Positions 8,772 through 18,165 are shown, numbered from the stretch's first letter. The stretch is 64,000 nucleotides of DNA from Arthrobacter luteolus NBRC 107841 (GCF_001552075.1 NZ_BCQM01000005.1:62001-126000), one strand, 5' to 3'. Notes: generated by a model from the sequence alone, not told the origin. Numbers and translations are program-made.

Positions 8772-10258
8772 GACTGTTCCTCCGTCTCGTTGGGCTGCGC
8801 CGGCTGCTCCGCGCTCCCGGTGTCCTGCCGGCTTTCCGGCTGTTCCTGCCACCAGGCGCGCAGCTTGGCCGCCGCCTCTTCCGGATTCGACGGACCATTC
8901 TCCATCCGTTCCTCCAGGAGGAAACGGTAGGCACGGCCCACCACCGGTCCCGGCCGGATGCCAAGCAGTTCCATGATCTGGCTGCCGTCGAGGTCCGGAC
9001 GGATCGAAGCCAGTTCCTCCTGCTCGGCCAGCTTGGCGATCCGGGCTTCGAGGTCATCGTAGGCGAAGGCCAGGCGTTCGGCCTTGCGCCGGTTCCGGGT
9101 GGTGACATCGGAGCGGGTCAACCGGTGCAGGCGCTCCAGCAGCGGGCCGGCATCCGTGACGTACCGGCGCACCGCGGAGTCGCTCCAGCCTGCGTCGCCG
9201 TAGCCGTAGAAGCGCATGTGCAGTTCCACCAGGCGGGCGACGGCTTTGATCGTGTCATTGTCAAAACGCAGCGCCTTCATCCGTTTTGCGGTGAGCTTGG
9301 CGCCAACGACGTCGTGGTGCAGGAAGCTGACCGATCCAGCGGGTTCGAAGCGGCGGGTGGCGGGCTTCCCGACGTCGTGCATCAGCGCCGCGAAGCGCAG
9401 GATGAAGTCGGGGCCCGGCACCGGTCCGTCAGGGCCGGTTTCCTGTTCGCAGGCCTGCCGCAGCACGGTCAGCGAGTGCTGGTAGACGTCCTTGTGCCGG
9501 TGATGCTCGTCCATCTCCAGCTTCAGCGCGGCGACTTCGGGCAGCACATGGTCAGCCAGGCCGCTCTCCACGAGCAGGTCCATGCCCGCCGCCGGTGATT
9601 TGCCGTTGATCAGCTTCACCAGCTCATCGCGGACCCGTTCAGCCGAAATGATTTCGATCCGCCCGGCCATATCCTTCATGGCCGCGAACACCTCCGGCGC
9701 AACGCGCACGTCGAGCTGGGACGCGAACCGGGCCGCGCGCATCATGCGCAGCGGGTCATCGGAGAAGGACGACGACGGCGCGCCGGGGGTGCGCACCACT
9801 CCGGCCTGCAGGTCACGGACTCCGCCATAGGGGTCCACCAGTTCGAGCTGCGGCAGCCGCAGGGCCATCGCGTTCATGGTGAAATCCCTGCGGTACAGGT
9901 CATCCTCGAGCTTCTCGCCGAAAGCAACCACCGGCTTGCGGGAGTCCGGATCGTAGGCTTCGGCGCGGTAGGTGGTGATTTCGATCTGGAAGCCGTCCTT
10001 GCGCATCCCGATCGTGCCGAACTCCCGGCCGATCTCCCAGTACGCATCGCACCAGCCGCGGACCACGGCAAGGATGTCATCCGGCCGCGCATTCGTGGTG
10101 AAGTCCAGGTCCGGAGAGACCCGGCCCAGGAACAGGTCGCGCACCGGTCCGCCGACCAGGGAGAGTTCAAACCCGGCCGCCTGGAACTTCTCTCCCAGCT
10201 GCGGGATCACGCCAGGAAGCGGGGGATGCGGGACAGAGCTGTCAAAAAGGTGCGCCAT
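8768..10258 (-). CDS. cca: CCA tRNA nucleotidyltransferase with HD domain
   Basis: A 496-residue enzyme that adds or repairs the 3'-CCA of tRNAs. The nucleotidyltransferase head has GGPVR at 36-40 and the metal-binding DLD at 50-52, then the RRDFTMNAMA and DDPLRMMRAARFASQL blocks of class II enzymes. An HD phosphohydrolase domain follows in the middle (LMHDVGKPATR). The C-terminal tail is acidic and Gln/Glu-rich. Actinobacterial annotations often call it pcnA. It is divergent from the Nudix gene, and this pair opens the conserved oriC-left block. The CCA function matters here: none of the three tRNA genes in the window encodes its CCA. Confidence 0.95.
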   Translation of the reverse strand: MAHLFDSSVPHPPLPGVIPQLGEKFQAAGFELSLVGGPVRDLFLGRVSPDLDFTTNARPDDILAVVRGWCDAYWEIGREFGTIGMRKDGFQIEITTYRAEAYDPDSRKPVVAFGEKLEDDLYRRDFTMNAMALRLPQLELVDPYGGVRDLQAGVVRTPGAPSSSFSDDPLRMMRAARFASQLDVRVAPEVFAAMKDMAGRIEIISAERVRDELVKLINGKSPAAGMDLLVESGLADHVLPEVAALKLEMDEHHRHKDVYQHSLTVLRQACEQETGPDGPVPGPDFILRFAALMHDVGKPATRRFEPAGSVSFLHHDVVGAKLTAKRMKALRFDNDTIKAVARLVELHMRFYGYGDAGWSDSAVRRYVTDAGPLLERLHRLTRSDVTTRNRRKAERLAFAYDDLEARIAKLAEQEELASIRPDLDGSQIMELLGIRPGPVVGRAYRFLLEERMENGPSNPEEAAAKLRAWWQEQPESRQDTGSAEQPAQPNETEEQS

Positions 10259-10401
10259 AGTGCTTTAAGCGTGCCAGATAAACCGGCCGCAGCGGACAAC
10301 AGAGCCCGCCTGTGACCCGGACACGCCGGGGTTGGCGCGGCCGGGCGGGGGCGGGCTGGGAACAGTCATCATCGCTGGGGAAAGGTAGTTACAGTGGGGG
10401 T

Positions 10402-10932
10402 ATGGCCCATCCTGTCCCGAGTGCGCCCAAGCGGACCCCATTGACTGCGTCAATGGGCAGTTCCGGCGCGCACCCGGCGCATGCGGCCCTGCCCACCGTC
10501 GAAGAGGTGTCGGCCGGCGGCATTGTGGTGGATACCAGTGATTCCCAGCTGCCCGTGGCCATCATCGCGCGGCTTAACCGCGGCGGACGGCTGGAGTGGT
10601 GCCTGCCCAAGGGCCACCCGGAGAACGACGAGGACAATCAGCAGGCAGCCATCCGCGAGATTGCCGAGGAAACCGGCATCAGCGGCCGTATCCTCAGTCC
10701 GCTGGGCAGCATCGACTACTGGTTCACCGTCAGCGGCCACCGGGTGCACAAGACCGTGCACCACTATCTGCTGGTCGCCGTCGGCGGCGAGCTCACGATT
10801 GAGAATGATCCTGACCACGAGGCCGTTGACGTCGCGTGGGTACCCCTTTCAGTCCTGAGCCGGCGGCTTTCCTTCCCTAATGAACGGCGTATTGCGGACC
10901 TCGCCCGTGAGATCCTGCCCAAGCACCTGTGA
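10402..10932 (+). CDS. Nudix hydrolase (MutT4-like)
   Basis: A 176-residue protein with a perfect Nudix box, G-x5-E-x7-REIAEETGI, at residues 71-93. It hydrolyses a nucleoside diphosphate linked to another moiety. Position next to the CCA-adding enzyme and upstream of murJ is that of mycobacterial mutT4. Start ATG at 10402 behind a G-rich segment; the first 30 residues look like a disordered leader. In many actinobacteria a large membrane protein gene lies between this gene and murJ; here only 79 bases separate them. Confidence 0.9.
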   Translation: MAHPVPSAPKRTPLTASMGSSGAHPAHAALPTVEEVSAGGIVVDTSDSQLPVAIIARLNRGGRLEWCLPKGHPENDEDNQQAAIREIAEETGISGRILSPLGSIDYWFTVSGHRVHKTVHHYLLVAVGGELTIENDPDHEAVDVAWVPLSVLSRRLSFPNERRIADLAREILPKHL

Positions 10933-11011
10933 CCGGCGGCGGAGCCCGGCGGATGCCCGGACCTCCAGGTTTTGAGGGATTAGTGCGCGAAGGTGAGAGC
11001 ATAAGGACATA

Positions 11012-12679
11012 ATGGCCGCACAGAAAACCGCTCCCAGCACTGCCCGCTCCAGCGCCGTCATGGCAGCGGGAACCATGGTTTCCCGCGTACTCGGATTGGT
11101 CCGTACCGCGCTGCTGGCCGTGGCCATCGGCAATACCGGGCTGGTCACGGACATTTTCAGTTCCGCGAATGTCCTGCCCAACTTCATCTACCTCCTGGTG
11201 GCAGGCGGCGTCTTCAATGCCGTGCTGGTGCCGCAGATCATCAAGGCCAGCAAACGCGAGGACCGCGGGGCGGATTACGTTTCACGAATCCTGACCCTGA
11301 GCCTGGTGTTCCTGGCTGTCATCGCTGCCCTGGCCACCATCGCGGCGCCGCTGATCCTGCCCCTGGTGACAGCGCTCAACCCGGACCAGCTGCCGCTGGC
11401 CACCGTGTTTGCCTACTGGCTCTTCCCGCAGATCTTCTTCTACGGCGCCTACGCCGTGATTGGCCAGATCCTGAACGCCAACGGGCGGTTCGGTGCCTAC
11501 ATGTGGGCACCGGTGGTCAACAACCTGGTGGCCATCGCCGGCCTAATCGTCTTCATCACCTTCATCGGCCGGCAGGAGAGCGAACAGTTCTCTCCGGAAA
11601 CCTGGACCTCCACGGCAACCCTGATCCTTGCCGGCAGCACCACCCTCGGAATCGTGCTGCAGGCCGTTGTGCTGCTCTTCCCGCTGAAGAAGCTGGGGCT
11701 TGGGCTGCGTCCGTCCTTCGGGCTGCGCGGGGTCGGCCTCGGGCAGACCGGCAAGGTGGCCAAATGGACCGTCCTCACCATGCTCGTTGGCAACGGGGCC
11801 TACCTCGTCTACACCAAAGTCGCGACCATCGCCTCCGCGGCGCGGCCGGCCTACCAGGCCATGACGCCTCCCCAGGAAATCGCCGGTCACCTCAACCTGG
11901 AGACGGCGGCGATGCTCTACATCATTCCGCACTCGGTCATCACGCTTTCGCTCGCGACCGTCCTCTTTAACCGGATGTCCCACGCCTACGTGGAACAGGA
12001 CCTGGACGGCGTCCGGGACACCATTGCCCGCGGACTGCGGGCCATCGGCGTGGCAACCGTTTTCTGCGCGGCTGTCCTGGTGGTGCTGGCAGGTCCCATC
12101 AGCATGTGGTTCAGCGGCGGGTCCAACGCCTCGGCCGTGATCCAGGCGCAGGTGCTGGTCCTGCTGGCAGCCAGCGCCCCCTTCCTCAGCGCAACCTTCC
12201 TGATGAACCGGGCCTTCTACGCCAATGAAGACGCCAAAACGCCACTGATCATGCAGGTTGTCCTCTCCATCCTGGGCGTGTCCCTGGCCCTTGGGGCGGC
12301 CGCCCTTCCGGCGGACAGGATCGTTTTTGGCCTGGCCGTGGCCTACTCGATCGGCAACATTGCCGCCGTGGTGCTCAGCCACATCTTCCTGAACCGCAAA
12401 CTTGGCCACTACGGGGCCGGGCGGGTGTTCGATCTGCACGTCCGGTTGACCGTCGCAGCGCTCGGCGCCTCCGCCGTGGGAGCAGCAGCCCTGGCAATGC
12501 TTGGCGGCTACACCTCCGACGGGTTTGCCTGGAGCTCCCTGGCCAGCGCCGTCGTCGTCCTGGCGGTCTGCGGCACGCTGATGGCTGCGGCTTACGCCGC
12601 GATGCTGCGCGGGCTGAAGGTCAGGGAACTGGACGAGTTCATGGCGCCCATCCTCGCACGCCTCAAACGCGGGGCCTGA
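11012..12679 (+). CDS. murJ: Lipid II flippase MurJ
   Basis: A 555-residue polytopic protein of the MOP/MviN fold with about 14 hydrophobic helices. The N-terminus carries the family pattern SRVLGLVRTALLA followed by DIFSSANVLPNFIYLLVAGG. It flips lipid II across the cytoplasmic membrane for peptidoglycan synthesis. AAGGACAT lies upstream of the ATG. Unlike mycobacterial MviN, the protein stops after the last helix with about 12 basic residues; the pseudokinase and extracellular parts are encoded by the next gene. Confidence 0.94.
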   Translation: MAAQKTAPSTARSSAVMAAGTMVSRVLGLVRTALLAVAIGNTGLVTDIFSSANVLPNFIYLLVAGGVFNAVLVPQIIKASKREDRGADYVSRILTLSLVFLAVIAALATIAAPLILPLVTALNPDQLPLATVFAYWLFPQIFFYGAYAVIGQILNANGRFGAYMWAPVVNNLVAIAGLIVFITFIGRQESEQFSPETWTSTATLILAGSTTLGIVLQAVVLLFPLKKLGLGLRPSFGLRGVGLGQTGKVAKWTVLTMLVGNGAYLVYTKVATIASAARPAYQAMTPPQEIAGHLNLETAAMLYIIPHSVITLSLATVLFNRMSHAYVEQDLDGVRDTIARGLRAIGVATVFCAAVLVVLAGPISMWFSGGSNASAVIQAQVLVLLAASAPFLSATFLMNRAFYANEDAKTPLIMQVVLSILGVSLALGAAALPADRIVFGLAVAYSIGNIAAVVLSHIFLNRKLGHYGAGRVFDLHVRLTVAALGASAVGAAALAMLGGYTSDGFAWSSLASAVVVLAVCGTLMAAAYAAMLRGLKVRELDEFMAPILARLKRGA

Positions 12680-12846
12680 GACACCAAACTCAGGTTTGGC
12701 CGCCGCCGCGGGTAGCATGGAATAAGGCGGGCGGTACGGGAAAGTCCATGGTGGCGTGCGCGTACTGTGTTAACCGCACCGGCAGCCCCACGCCCGCCGG
12801 TGGCTACATCTTGCAGAAGTTACAGCCGTTTCCACGGGAGGAACAC

Positions 12847-14355
12847 GTGCCACAACCGGTAAACGTTGGTTCAGTGCTGGGCGGCCGATACAAGGTCACC
12901 GCCCAGGTACTGGCCTCGGCAGAGAACGACCTTGTCCTCGACGGCGTGGACCAGGTGCTGAACCGTGCCGTAAGCATCCTCGTTGCCGCACCGCAGAACG
13001 CCAGCCAGGTTAGTGCCAGCGCGCGGGAAATCGCCATCGGTGAGCGTCATTCCACCGTTCAGATCCTGGACCTGGGCGTCAGCGACGGCTGCACCTATCT
13101 GATTACCTCCACCGGCAACGCCGCGGACCTCCTTGACCTCGTCATTGAACGGGACGCCCCCTATGTGGAGCCCTTCTTCACCGACACGCTTGGCTCGGAA
13201 ATCTTTGGCGAACCGCGTTCGCGCGAACCCGAGACGGTCGAAGCAGACCGCTATGTCGAGGAATCCCCGGAACGGGACCGCAAACCTCTGCTCTCAGGCC
13301 TCTCCAAGCCCCAGCTCCCCCGCTTCGGCCGCGGTGCCGCAGCTTCCGGAGCGGCAGGTGCCTCCGCTGCTGCCAATGCTGAGCGTGACCTGGAGTTCGG
13401 CGGATCCCAGGGAGCCCCGGCGGAAGCGGCCACTGGCGCCGCAGCCGTTCCCCCGCCGCCCCGCCAGAGCCCGCGCACAGCCGCCTACTCCACGCCCACG
13501 CCGGAGACGGCCCCGGTTGCCGCCCCCAAGGTGAGCCGCTGGGAAGATGAGGATGACTTCCCTGCGGAGGGCTACCGGCCTGCCGGCGAGAACGAGCGCC
13601 GGGCCTCCAGCTTCCCGCGCACTGCCCTGGGTGCCGGCTATGAGTCCGATACCTACGAGGACTACGACCAGGAAGACGACGCCGAGCCCCGGGAAGGCGG
13701 CGACCGCAAGTACGGCCGGCTGCTGGTCGGCGGCTTCCTCAGCCTGGTGCTGATCGTCGCCGTGGTTCTCGCCTTTACCAACCTCGGCAAGGTCGGGGAC
13801 ATGTTCGCCTCCGACGAGGTCTCCACCTCCCCGGAGGCGGTAGTCCCGGCACCGGAAGAGGGTGCAGCCGAGGAAACCGGAGCCGCCCTGCCCGCTCCGG
13901 CGACCGCAGGTGTCACGCGTCTGGTTCCCGGCAACCAGTCCCTGGACTCGGTGAACGACGCCGCGCTGCCGCAGATCATCGACGGCAACCCGGCCAGCTA
14001 CTGGTCCAGCTACGTCTACGCTTCGGAGACCTTCGGCGGACTGGCGCCCAGCCTGGCGCTCGTCGTCGAACTTGAAGACGAATCTGCCATCAGCAAGGTG
14101 GACATCACGCAGCTGAACGGCAGCGGCGGCAGCTTCTCCGTGATGCTCAATGACCAGCCCACCCTGGAAGGCGCCTCCACCGTGGCCCAGTCCGGCTTCA
14201 CCGGACCCACCACCAGCATCACGGTGCCTAAGGTGGACGGTGAGCCGGCATCGGCCAGCTACGTCATCATCAACTTCACCCAGCTGCCCCGCCTCAGCGG
14301 AGTGCAGGCCGAATACCCCTGGGGCCTGCGCATCGCAGAGATCGCAGTGTCCTGA
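12847..14355 (+). CDS. Membrane protein with degenerate kinase N-lobe and discoidin-like outer domain
   Basis: A 502-residue protein from the GTG at 12847, which has a GGGAGG ribosome binding site. Residues about 9-105 follow the N-lobe pattern of Ser/Thr kinases (GRYKVTAQV, an ILVAA strand where VAIK would be, a helix, then LGVSDGCTYLIT), but have no glycine loop, no catalytic lysine, no HRD and no DFG. A long Pro/Ala/Glu linker follows, then one membrane helix (residues about 292-313). The last 145 residues (DSVNDAALPQIIDGNPASYWSS... VSKVDITQL... YPWGLRIAEI) resemble an F5/8 type C (discoidin) domain outside the cell. In mycobacteria these parts are the C-terminal half of MviN and bind FhaA. 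Here they form a separate gene 167 bases after murJ. Confidence 0.8.
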   Translation: MPQPVNVGSVLGGRYKVTAQVLASAENDLVLDGVDQVLNRAVSILVAAPQNASQVSASAREIAIGERHSTVQILDLGVSDGCTYLITSTGNAADLLDLVIERDAPYVEPFFTDTLGSEIFGEPRSREPETVEADRYVEESPERDRKPLLSGLSKPQLPRFGRGAAASGAAGASAAANAERDLEFGGSQGAPAEAATGAAAVPPPPRQSPRTAAYSTPTPETAPVAAPKVSRWEDEDDFPAEGYRPAGENERRASSFPRTALGAGYESDTYEDYDQEDDAEPREGGDRKYGRLLVGGFLSLVLIVAVVLAFTNLGKVGDMFASDEVSTSPEAVVPAPEEGAAEETGAALPAPATAGVTRLVPGNQSLDSVNDAALPQIIDGNPASYWSSYVYASETFGGLAPSLALVVELEDESAISKVDITQLNGSGGSFSVMLNDQPTLEGASTVAQSGFTGPTTSITVPKVDGEPASASYVIINFTQLPRLSGVQAEYPWGLRIAEIAVS

Positions 14356-14521
14356 TTCCAGCCATTTGAGCCGCCGGCAACCGGCCCGGCGGCTCAACGT
14401 GTGACGCAGGAGCCATTCGGAATAAGCTGTTCTCTGTCAGTGTTGTGCCGGGTGGTTAGAGTCCCCGAGCGTTCCATCACCGGATCACGCCCGTTTCTCC
14501 AAAGAAAGAGGTTCACAGCAC

Positions 14522-15556
14522 GTGAGCACCGAAATTCTCCCCGATGCCGCAGGTTCCGCGCCCGAAATCCGGGACGTCATCATCGTTGGTTCCGGGCCCT
14601 CCGGCTACACCGCTGCCGTCTACACCGCGCGGGCCAACCTGAAGCCGCTGCTGATCGCCAGCTCCGTCACCGCCGGCGGTGAACTGATGAACACCACTGA
14701 CGTGGAGAACTTCCCGGGCTTCCCTGAAGGGATCATGGGCCCGGATCTCATGGCCAACCTCGAGAAGCAGGCCGCCCGGTTCGGCACCGAGATCCTCTTC
14801 GAGGATGTCACCTCCGTTGACCTCACCGGGGACATCAAGAAGGTCACCATCGGCACCGGGGAGACCTTCCTGGCCCGCGCCGTGATCATTTCCACCGGAT
14901 CGGCTTACCGCGAGCTGGGCCTCGAGGACGAGAAGCGGCTGTCCGGCCGCGGCGTCAGCTGGTGCGCCACCTGCGATGGTTTCTTCTTCAAGGGGCAGAA
15001 CATCGCCGTCATCGGCGGCGGAGACTCCGCACTGGAGGAGGCGCTGTTCCTGACCAAGTTCGCTGATTCGGTGACCGTGGTGCACCGCCGCAACACGCTG
15101 CGTGCCTCGAAGATCATGCAGGACCGTGCGCTGGCCAATGAGAAGATCCGCTTCATCTGGGATTCCGAAGTTGTGGCGATCCATGGCGCGGACAAGGCCA
15201 CCGGACTGCGGCTGCGCAACACCGTCGACGGCTCCGAATCGGACCTCGAGGTCACCGGCATCTTCGTCGCGATCGGCAACGATCCGCGCATCGATCTGGT
15301 CCGCGGCCAGCTGGAGCTGACCGAAGCCGGCACCATCGCCGTCCAGGGACGCACCTCCAAGACCTCCCTGCCCGGTGTGTTCGCAGCCGGCGACGTTATT
15401 GACCCGACCTACCGCCAGGCCATCACGGCAGCGGGATCGGGCTGCGCTGCTGCCCTCGACGTCGAGCATTACCTGGCAGACCTTGGTTCAGCCGCCACTG
15501 CTGCCACCGTTCCCACCCCGGCGTCGGAAACTGTTTCCGAAAACGCCGCCGTCTAG
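14522..15556 (+). CDS. trxB: Thioredoxin reductase
   Basis: A 344-residue low-molecular-weight NADPH:thioredoxin reductase. An N-terminal FAD motif [10 protein letters not shown] is followed by the redox pair C148-A-T-C151 in WCATCDG, the NADPH motif [10 protein letters not shown] and the C-terminal FAD contact FAAGDV. GTG start at 14522 behind AAAGAGG. It is 21 bases upstream of its partner trxA, so they form an operon. The tail after residue 315 is an Ala/Thr/Val extension of no obvious function. Confidence 0.97.
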   Translation: MSTEILPDAAGSAPEIRDVIIVGSGPSGYTAAVYTARANLKPLLIASSVTAGGELMNTTDVENFPGFPEGIMGPDLMANLEKQAARFGTEILFEDVTSVDLTGDIKKVTIGTGETFLARAVIISTGSAYRELGLEDEKRLSGRGVSWCATCDGFFFKGQNIAVIGGGDSALEEALFLTKFADSVTVVHRRNTLRASKIMQDRALANEKIRFIWDSEVVAIHGADKATGLRLRNTVDGSESDLEVTGIFVAIGNDPRIDLVRGQLELTEAGTIAVQGRTSKTSLPGVFAAGDVIDPTYRQAITAAGSGCAAALDVEHYLADLGSAATAATVPTPASETVSENAAV

Positions 15557-15577
15557 AGATCCACAAGGAGCAAAACC

Positions 15578-15904
15578 ATGAGCAATGCCAAGGACGTAAC
15601 GGATTCCTCGTTCAGCACCGATGTGCTGGCCGCAGACAAGCCGGTCATTGTGGACTTCTGGGCTGAATGGTGCGGTCCGTGCCGGATGCTTTCCCCGATC
15701 CTCGATGACATCGCCGCGGAGTACGCGGAGAAGGTCGACGTGGTGAAGGTCAACGTAGACGACAACCCTGCGATCGCAGCCAAGTACGGCATCACGTCCA
15801 TCCCTGCCGTCTACGTTTTCAAGGGCGGTGAGGTTGCTGCCACGTCGATCGGTGCGAAGCCGAAGCAGGTCCTCGAGCAGGAATTCGCGGCCTTCCTGAA
15901 GTAG
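15578..15904 (+). CDS. trxA: Thioredoxin
   Basis: A 108-residue thioredoxin with the WCGPC active site (C32 and C35) and the cis-proline segment TSIPAVYVFKGG. It reduces cytosolic disulfides using TrxB. The AAGGAG ribosome binding site is eight bases from the ATG. It is sandwiched between trxB and the CwlM-like gene, five bases away, the same order as mycobacterial trxB2-trxC-cwlM. Confidence 0.97.
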   Translation: MSNAKDVTDSSFSTDVLAADKPVIVDFWAEWCGPCRMLSPILDDIAAEYAEKVDVVKVNVDDNPAIAAKYGITSIPAVYVFKGGEVAATSIGAKPKQVLEQEFAAFLK

Positions 15905-15909
15905 GTTTC

Positions 15910-17103
15910 ATGACCATGCACTCGGCGGACGAAAGTCTGCGGAGACTGGATTCCAGCCGGCGCGTAGTAACGCTTCGCGAAGCACTGCTGCGCGCCGGCA
16001 TTTCCATGTCCTATCTCTCCCCGGACGCCGTTAACGATCCCACCGTCTTCGATGACCACGTCGATGCGGCGGTCCGTGCCTTCCAGCAGAGCCGCGGCCT
16101 GATCGTCGACGGCGTCGCTGGACCGGACACCCAGCGCGCCCTCGCCGAAGCCCAGTTCCGCTTCGGCGACCGCGCCCTGGCCTATGCCGAAGATGAGCCT
16201 GCCGTGCGGGGCGACGACGTCGCGGAACTGCAGCGCCATCTCTCCCACCTGGGCTTCTACTACGGGCACATTGACGGCGAATTCGGTGTCCGCACCCGCT
16301 ACGCCGTCGCCGAGCTGCAGCTGAACCTTGGGATCCCCGGGACCGGGGTATGCGACACCGATACGATGACGGCCATGCTGCGCGTAAACCGTGCCCTCTC
16401 CCCCAGCCAGGCCTTTGCGCTGCGCGATTACGAGCGGTTGGACCGTTCGACGGCAGCCCTGCGCGGACGGACCATCACCCTGAATATCGGCCGTTCGGAA
16501 ACCCCTTCCGCCCACGTCACGGAGCGCCTGACCGGCCAGCCGCTTACCGAAGTGCTGGTCGCCTCCGATGTCAGCGCACGGGTGGAACGCATCCTCAACG
16601 AATTCGGGGCAGAGGTGGTTGCCTACGACGCCGAAGCCAACGGCAACGACCCGGCCGGCAAGCTGCCGAGCCTGAACGTCAACATTCACTGCGACTGGCT
16701 GGACCAGCCGGCAGCCTCCGGCATAGCCGCCTATTACTGGGGCCTGCCCTCCTCCGGAGAGCCCCGCTCCCCCATCGGCCAGCGGGCTGCCATCCTGATG
16801 ATCAAGGAACTTGCGGCCCGGACCGATATGGGCAACCTCGGTATCCACGCCCGCACCTGGGACACACTGAAGCTGCCCGGCATCCCATCCGTGGGAATCG
16901 ATCTGGGCTACCTCAGCAACTTCCACGATGCACACCGGCTGGCCGATCCCGTCTTCCGGCAGACCGTCGCCGATTCCATTGTCATCGCGATCCAGCGGCT
17001 GTACCTGCTGGAAGAAGAAGACCAGCCGACCGGCACACTGGCTCTAGACGACGTCAGCCGCTTTAACCCGGACGCGGACGCCCGCAGGGTGTCCGGGCTC
17101 TAA
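15910..17103 (+). CDS. cwlM: CwlM-like cytosolic pseudo-amidase
   Basis: A 397-residue protein with two peptidoglycan-binding (PG_binding_1) repeats (about 20-77 and 95-150) and an amidase_3-like domain (about 187-375). There is no signal peptide, which fits a cytosolic regulator. At the first zinc-ligand site, where amidases have DPGHGG, it reads NIGRSE. The later NVNIHCD histidine is kept. The final Glu segment reads VGIDLGYLSN, with Asp where Glu is usual. It therefore probably lacks amidase activity (inference). In mycobacteria, CwlM is a PknB substrate that stimulates MurA and contacts FhaA and MurJ; all those partners except MurA are in this window. Start ATG at 15910; the alternative ATG at 15916 is equally possible. 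Confidence 0.87.
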   Translation: MTMHSADESLRRLDSSRRVVTLREALLRAGISMSYLSPDAVNDPTVFDDHVDAAVRAFQQSRGLIVDGVAGPDTQRALAEAQFRFGDRALAYAEDEPAVRGDDVAELQRHLSHLGFYYGHIDGEFGVRTRYAVAELQLNLGIPGTGVCDTDTMTAMLRVNRALSPSQAFALRDYERLDRSTAALRGRTITLNIGRSETPSAHVTERLTGQPLTEVLVASDVSARVERILNEFGAEVVAYDAEANGNDPAGKLPSLNVNIHCDWLDQPAASGIAAYYWGLPSSGEPRSPIGQRAAILMIKELAARTDMGNLGIHARTWDTLKLPGIPSVGIDLGYLSNFHDAHRLADPVFRQTVADSIVIAIQRLYLLEEEDQPTGTLALDDVSRFNPDADARRVSGL

Positions 17104-17120
17104 ATGCTTGACGGCTGATT

Positions 17121-18026
17121 CTAGGCGCTGGCGTACGGGTTTCCTGCTTCCTCCATCATCGCTTGTACCAATACCTCTACGGGCCCGGATTGGACCGCGG
17201 AAGGCCAGGTCACCCAGGTGCGCACAAGCATCTCCATGCCTTCTTCATCCAGGGCATCCAGCGGAACCCAGGGCCAGTCAGGGAAATTGATCGCCGCTGA
17301 CGCCTGAGTAGTCAGGGCGGCATCAGCGGATGCGAGATCCGCGATCAGCAGCGCGTGATGGCTGAACCGTCTAAAGACCCAGCGTGCCCTAATTCCCGCG
17401 GCGTCCGCAGCCGCACGCAGCTTGACCTCCTGGGCCTTGATCTCGCCGACGGCGTGTGCCATGACAGTCAGGGTGTCCAGGTCTGCCAACCTGAGGCTGC
17501 TTCGCCCGGCAAGGGGGGAGCCTGGGGGGAGGACGGCCCCCAGCGGCTGCGTCAGGACGTGCTTGGCATGCCCCTCACGCGGACGGGCGTGCAGGAGGCC
17601 CACATCCAACGCGCCGTTCCGCAGGAGCCTGCGCTGCTCATCGCTGCTGGCCTCGAATAGAGAGAGCTGCACCCTCTGGTCTGCCGCACGCACCCGGGTG
17701 GAGATCCGGCGGAACCAGTCGTGTGGCAACCCCGGAGGGGCTCCGATCCGCAGGACGCGGTTTCCCGATGCCGCAACCCGAACAATCTCGGGAATTTTCT
17801 CCATATGACCAATCAGCTGATGCGCATGGCTGTAGAGCGCTTCGCCAGCCTCCGTCAATGTGACCCCCTTGGCCGTCCGGACAAAAAGCCGGCTCCCGAC
17901 TTCCCGCTCCAACTCGGCAATCTGCCGGCTCAGCGCGGGCTGGGTCATGTGAAGCTCTGCGGCAGCGCTGCTCACCGAACCCGTTGACGCGGCCCGGACA
18001 AAATACTCGATCTGCCTGAACTCCAT
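17121..18026 (-). CDS. LysR-family transcriptional regulator
   Basis: A 301-residue protein with an N-terminal winged helix-turn-helix (residues 1-60; FVRAASTGSVSSAAAELHMTQPALSRQIAELE is the typical LysR signature) and a periplasmic-binding-like effector domain (about 90-295). I chose the ATG at 18026 because GGGAG lies just upstream and LysR proteins usually begin MEFRQ. An ATG at 18038 would add four residues. It is divergent from the FAD/SDR/ABC operon 139 bases away and most likely controls it. It converges on cwlM with a gap of only 17 bases. Confidence 0.92.
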   Translation of the reverse strand: MEFRQIEYFVRAASTGSVSSAAAELHMTQPALSRQIAELEREVGSRLFVRTAKGVTLTEAGEALYSHAHQLIGHMEKIPEIVRVAASGNRVLRIGAPPGLPHDWFRRISTRVRAADQRVQLSLFEASSDEQRRLLRNGALDVGLLHARPREGHAKHVLTQPLGAVLPPGSPLAGRSSLRLADLDTLTVMAHAVGEIKAQEVKLRAAADAAGIRARWVFRRFSHHALLIADLASADAALTTQASAAINFPDWPWVPLDALDEEGMEMLVRTWVTWPSAVQSGPVEVLVQAMMEEAGNPYASA

Positions 18027-18165
18027 TGCTACTCCCATGCCTGGTGGTAATGACTGAACAGCTTATTAGGCATTTGAATTATGACGCCCATCACAACGAG
18101 AATGAAATTCTACCGATGCCTTTTCTGGCAGGGTTATCAATTTCAAGCTTTAAGGAAATATCTCC
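18027..18165. promoter_or_regulatory. Divergent promoter/operator region of the LysR regulator and the FAD/ABC operon
   Basis: 139 AT-rich bases between two divergent starts. The hexamer ATGCCT (18036-18041, overlapping the possible upstream regulator start) and its complement AGGCAT (18068-18073) form an inverted repeat with 26 bases between, and GAATGAAATTC lies further in. LysR regulators bind interrupted palindromes, so these are candidate sites only. The operon start at 18166 is preceded by AAGGA. Confidence 0.5.
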
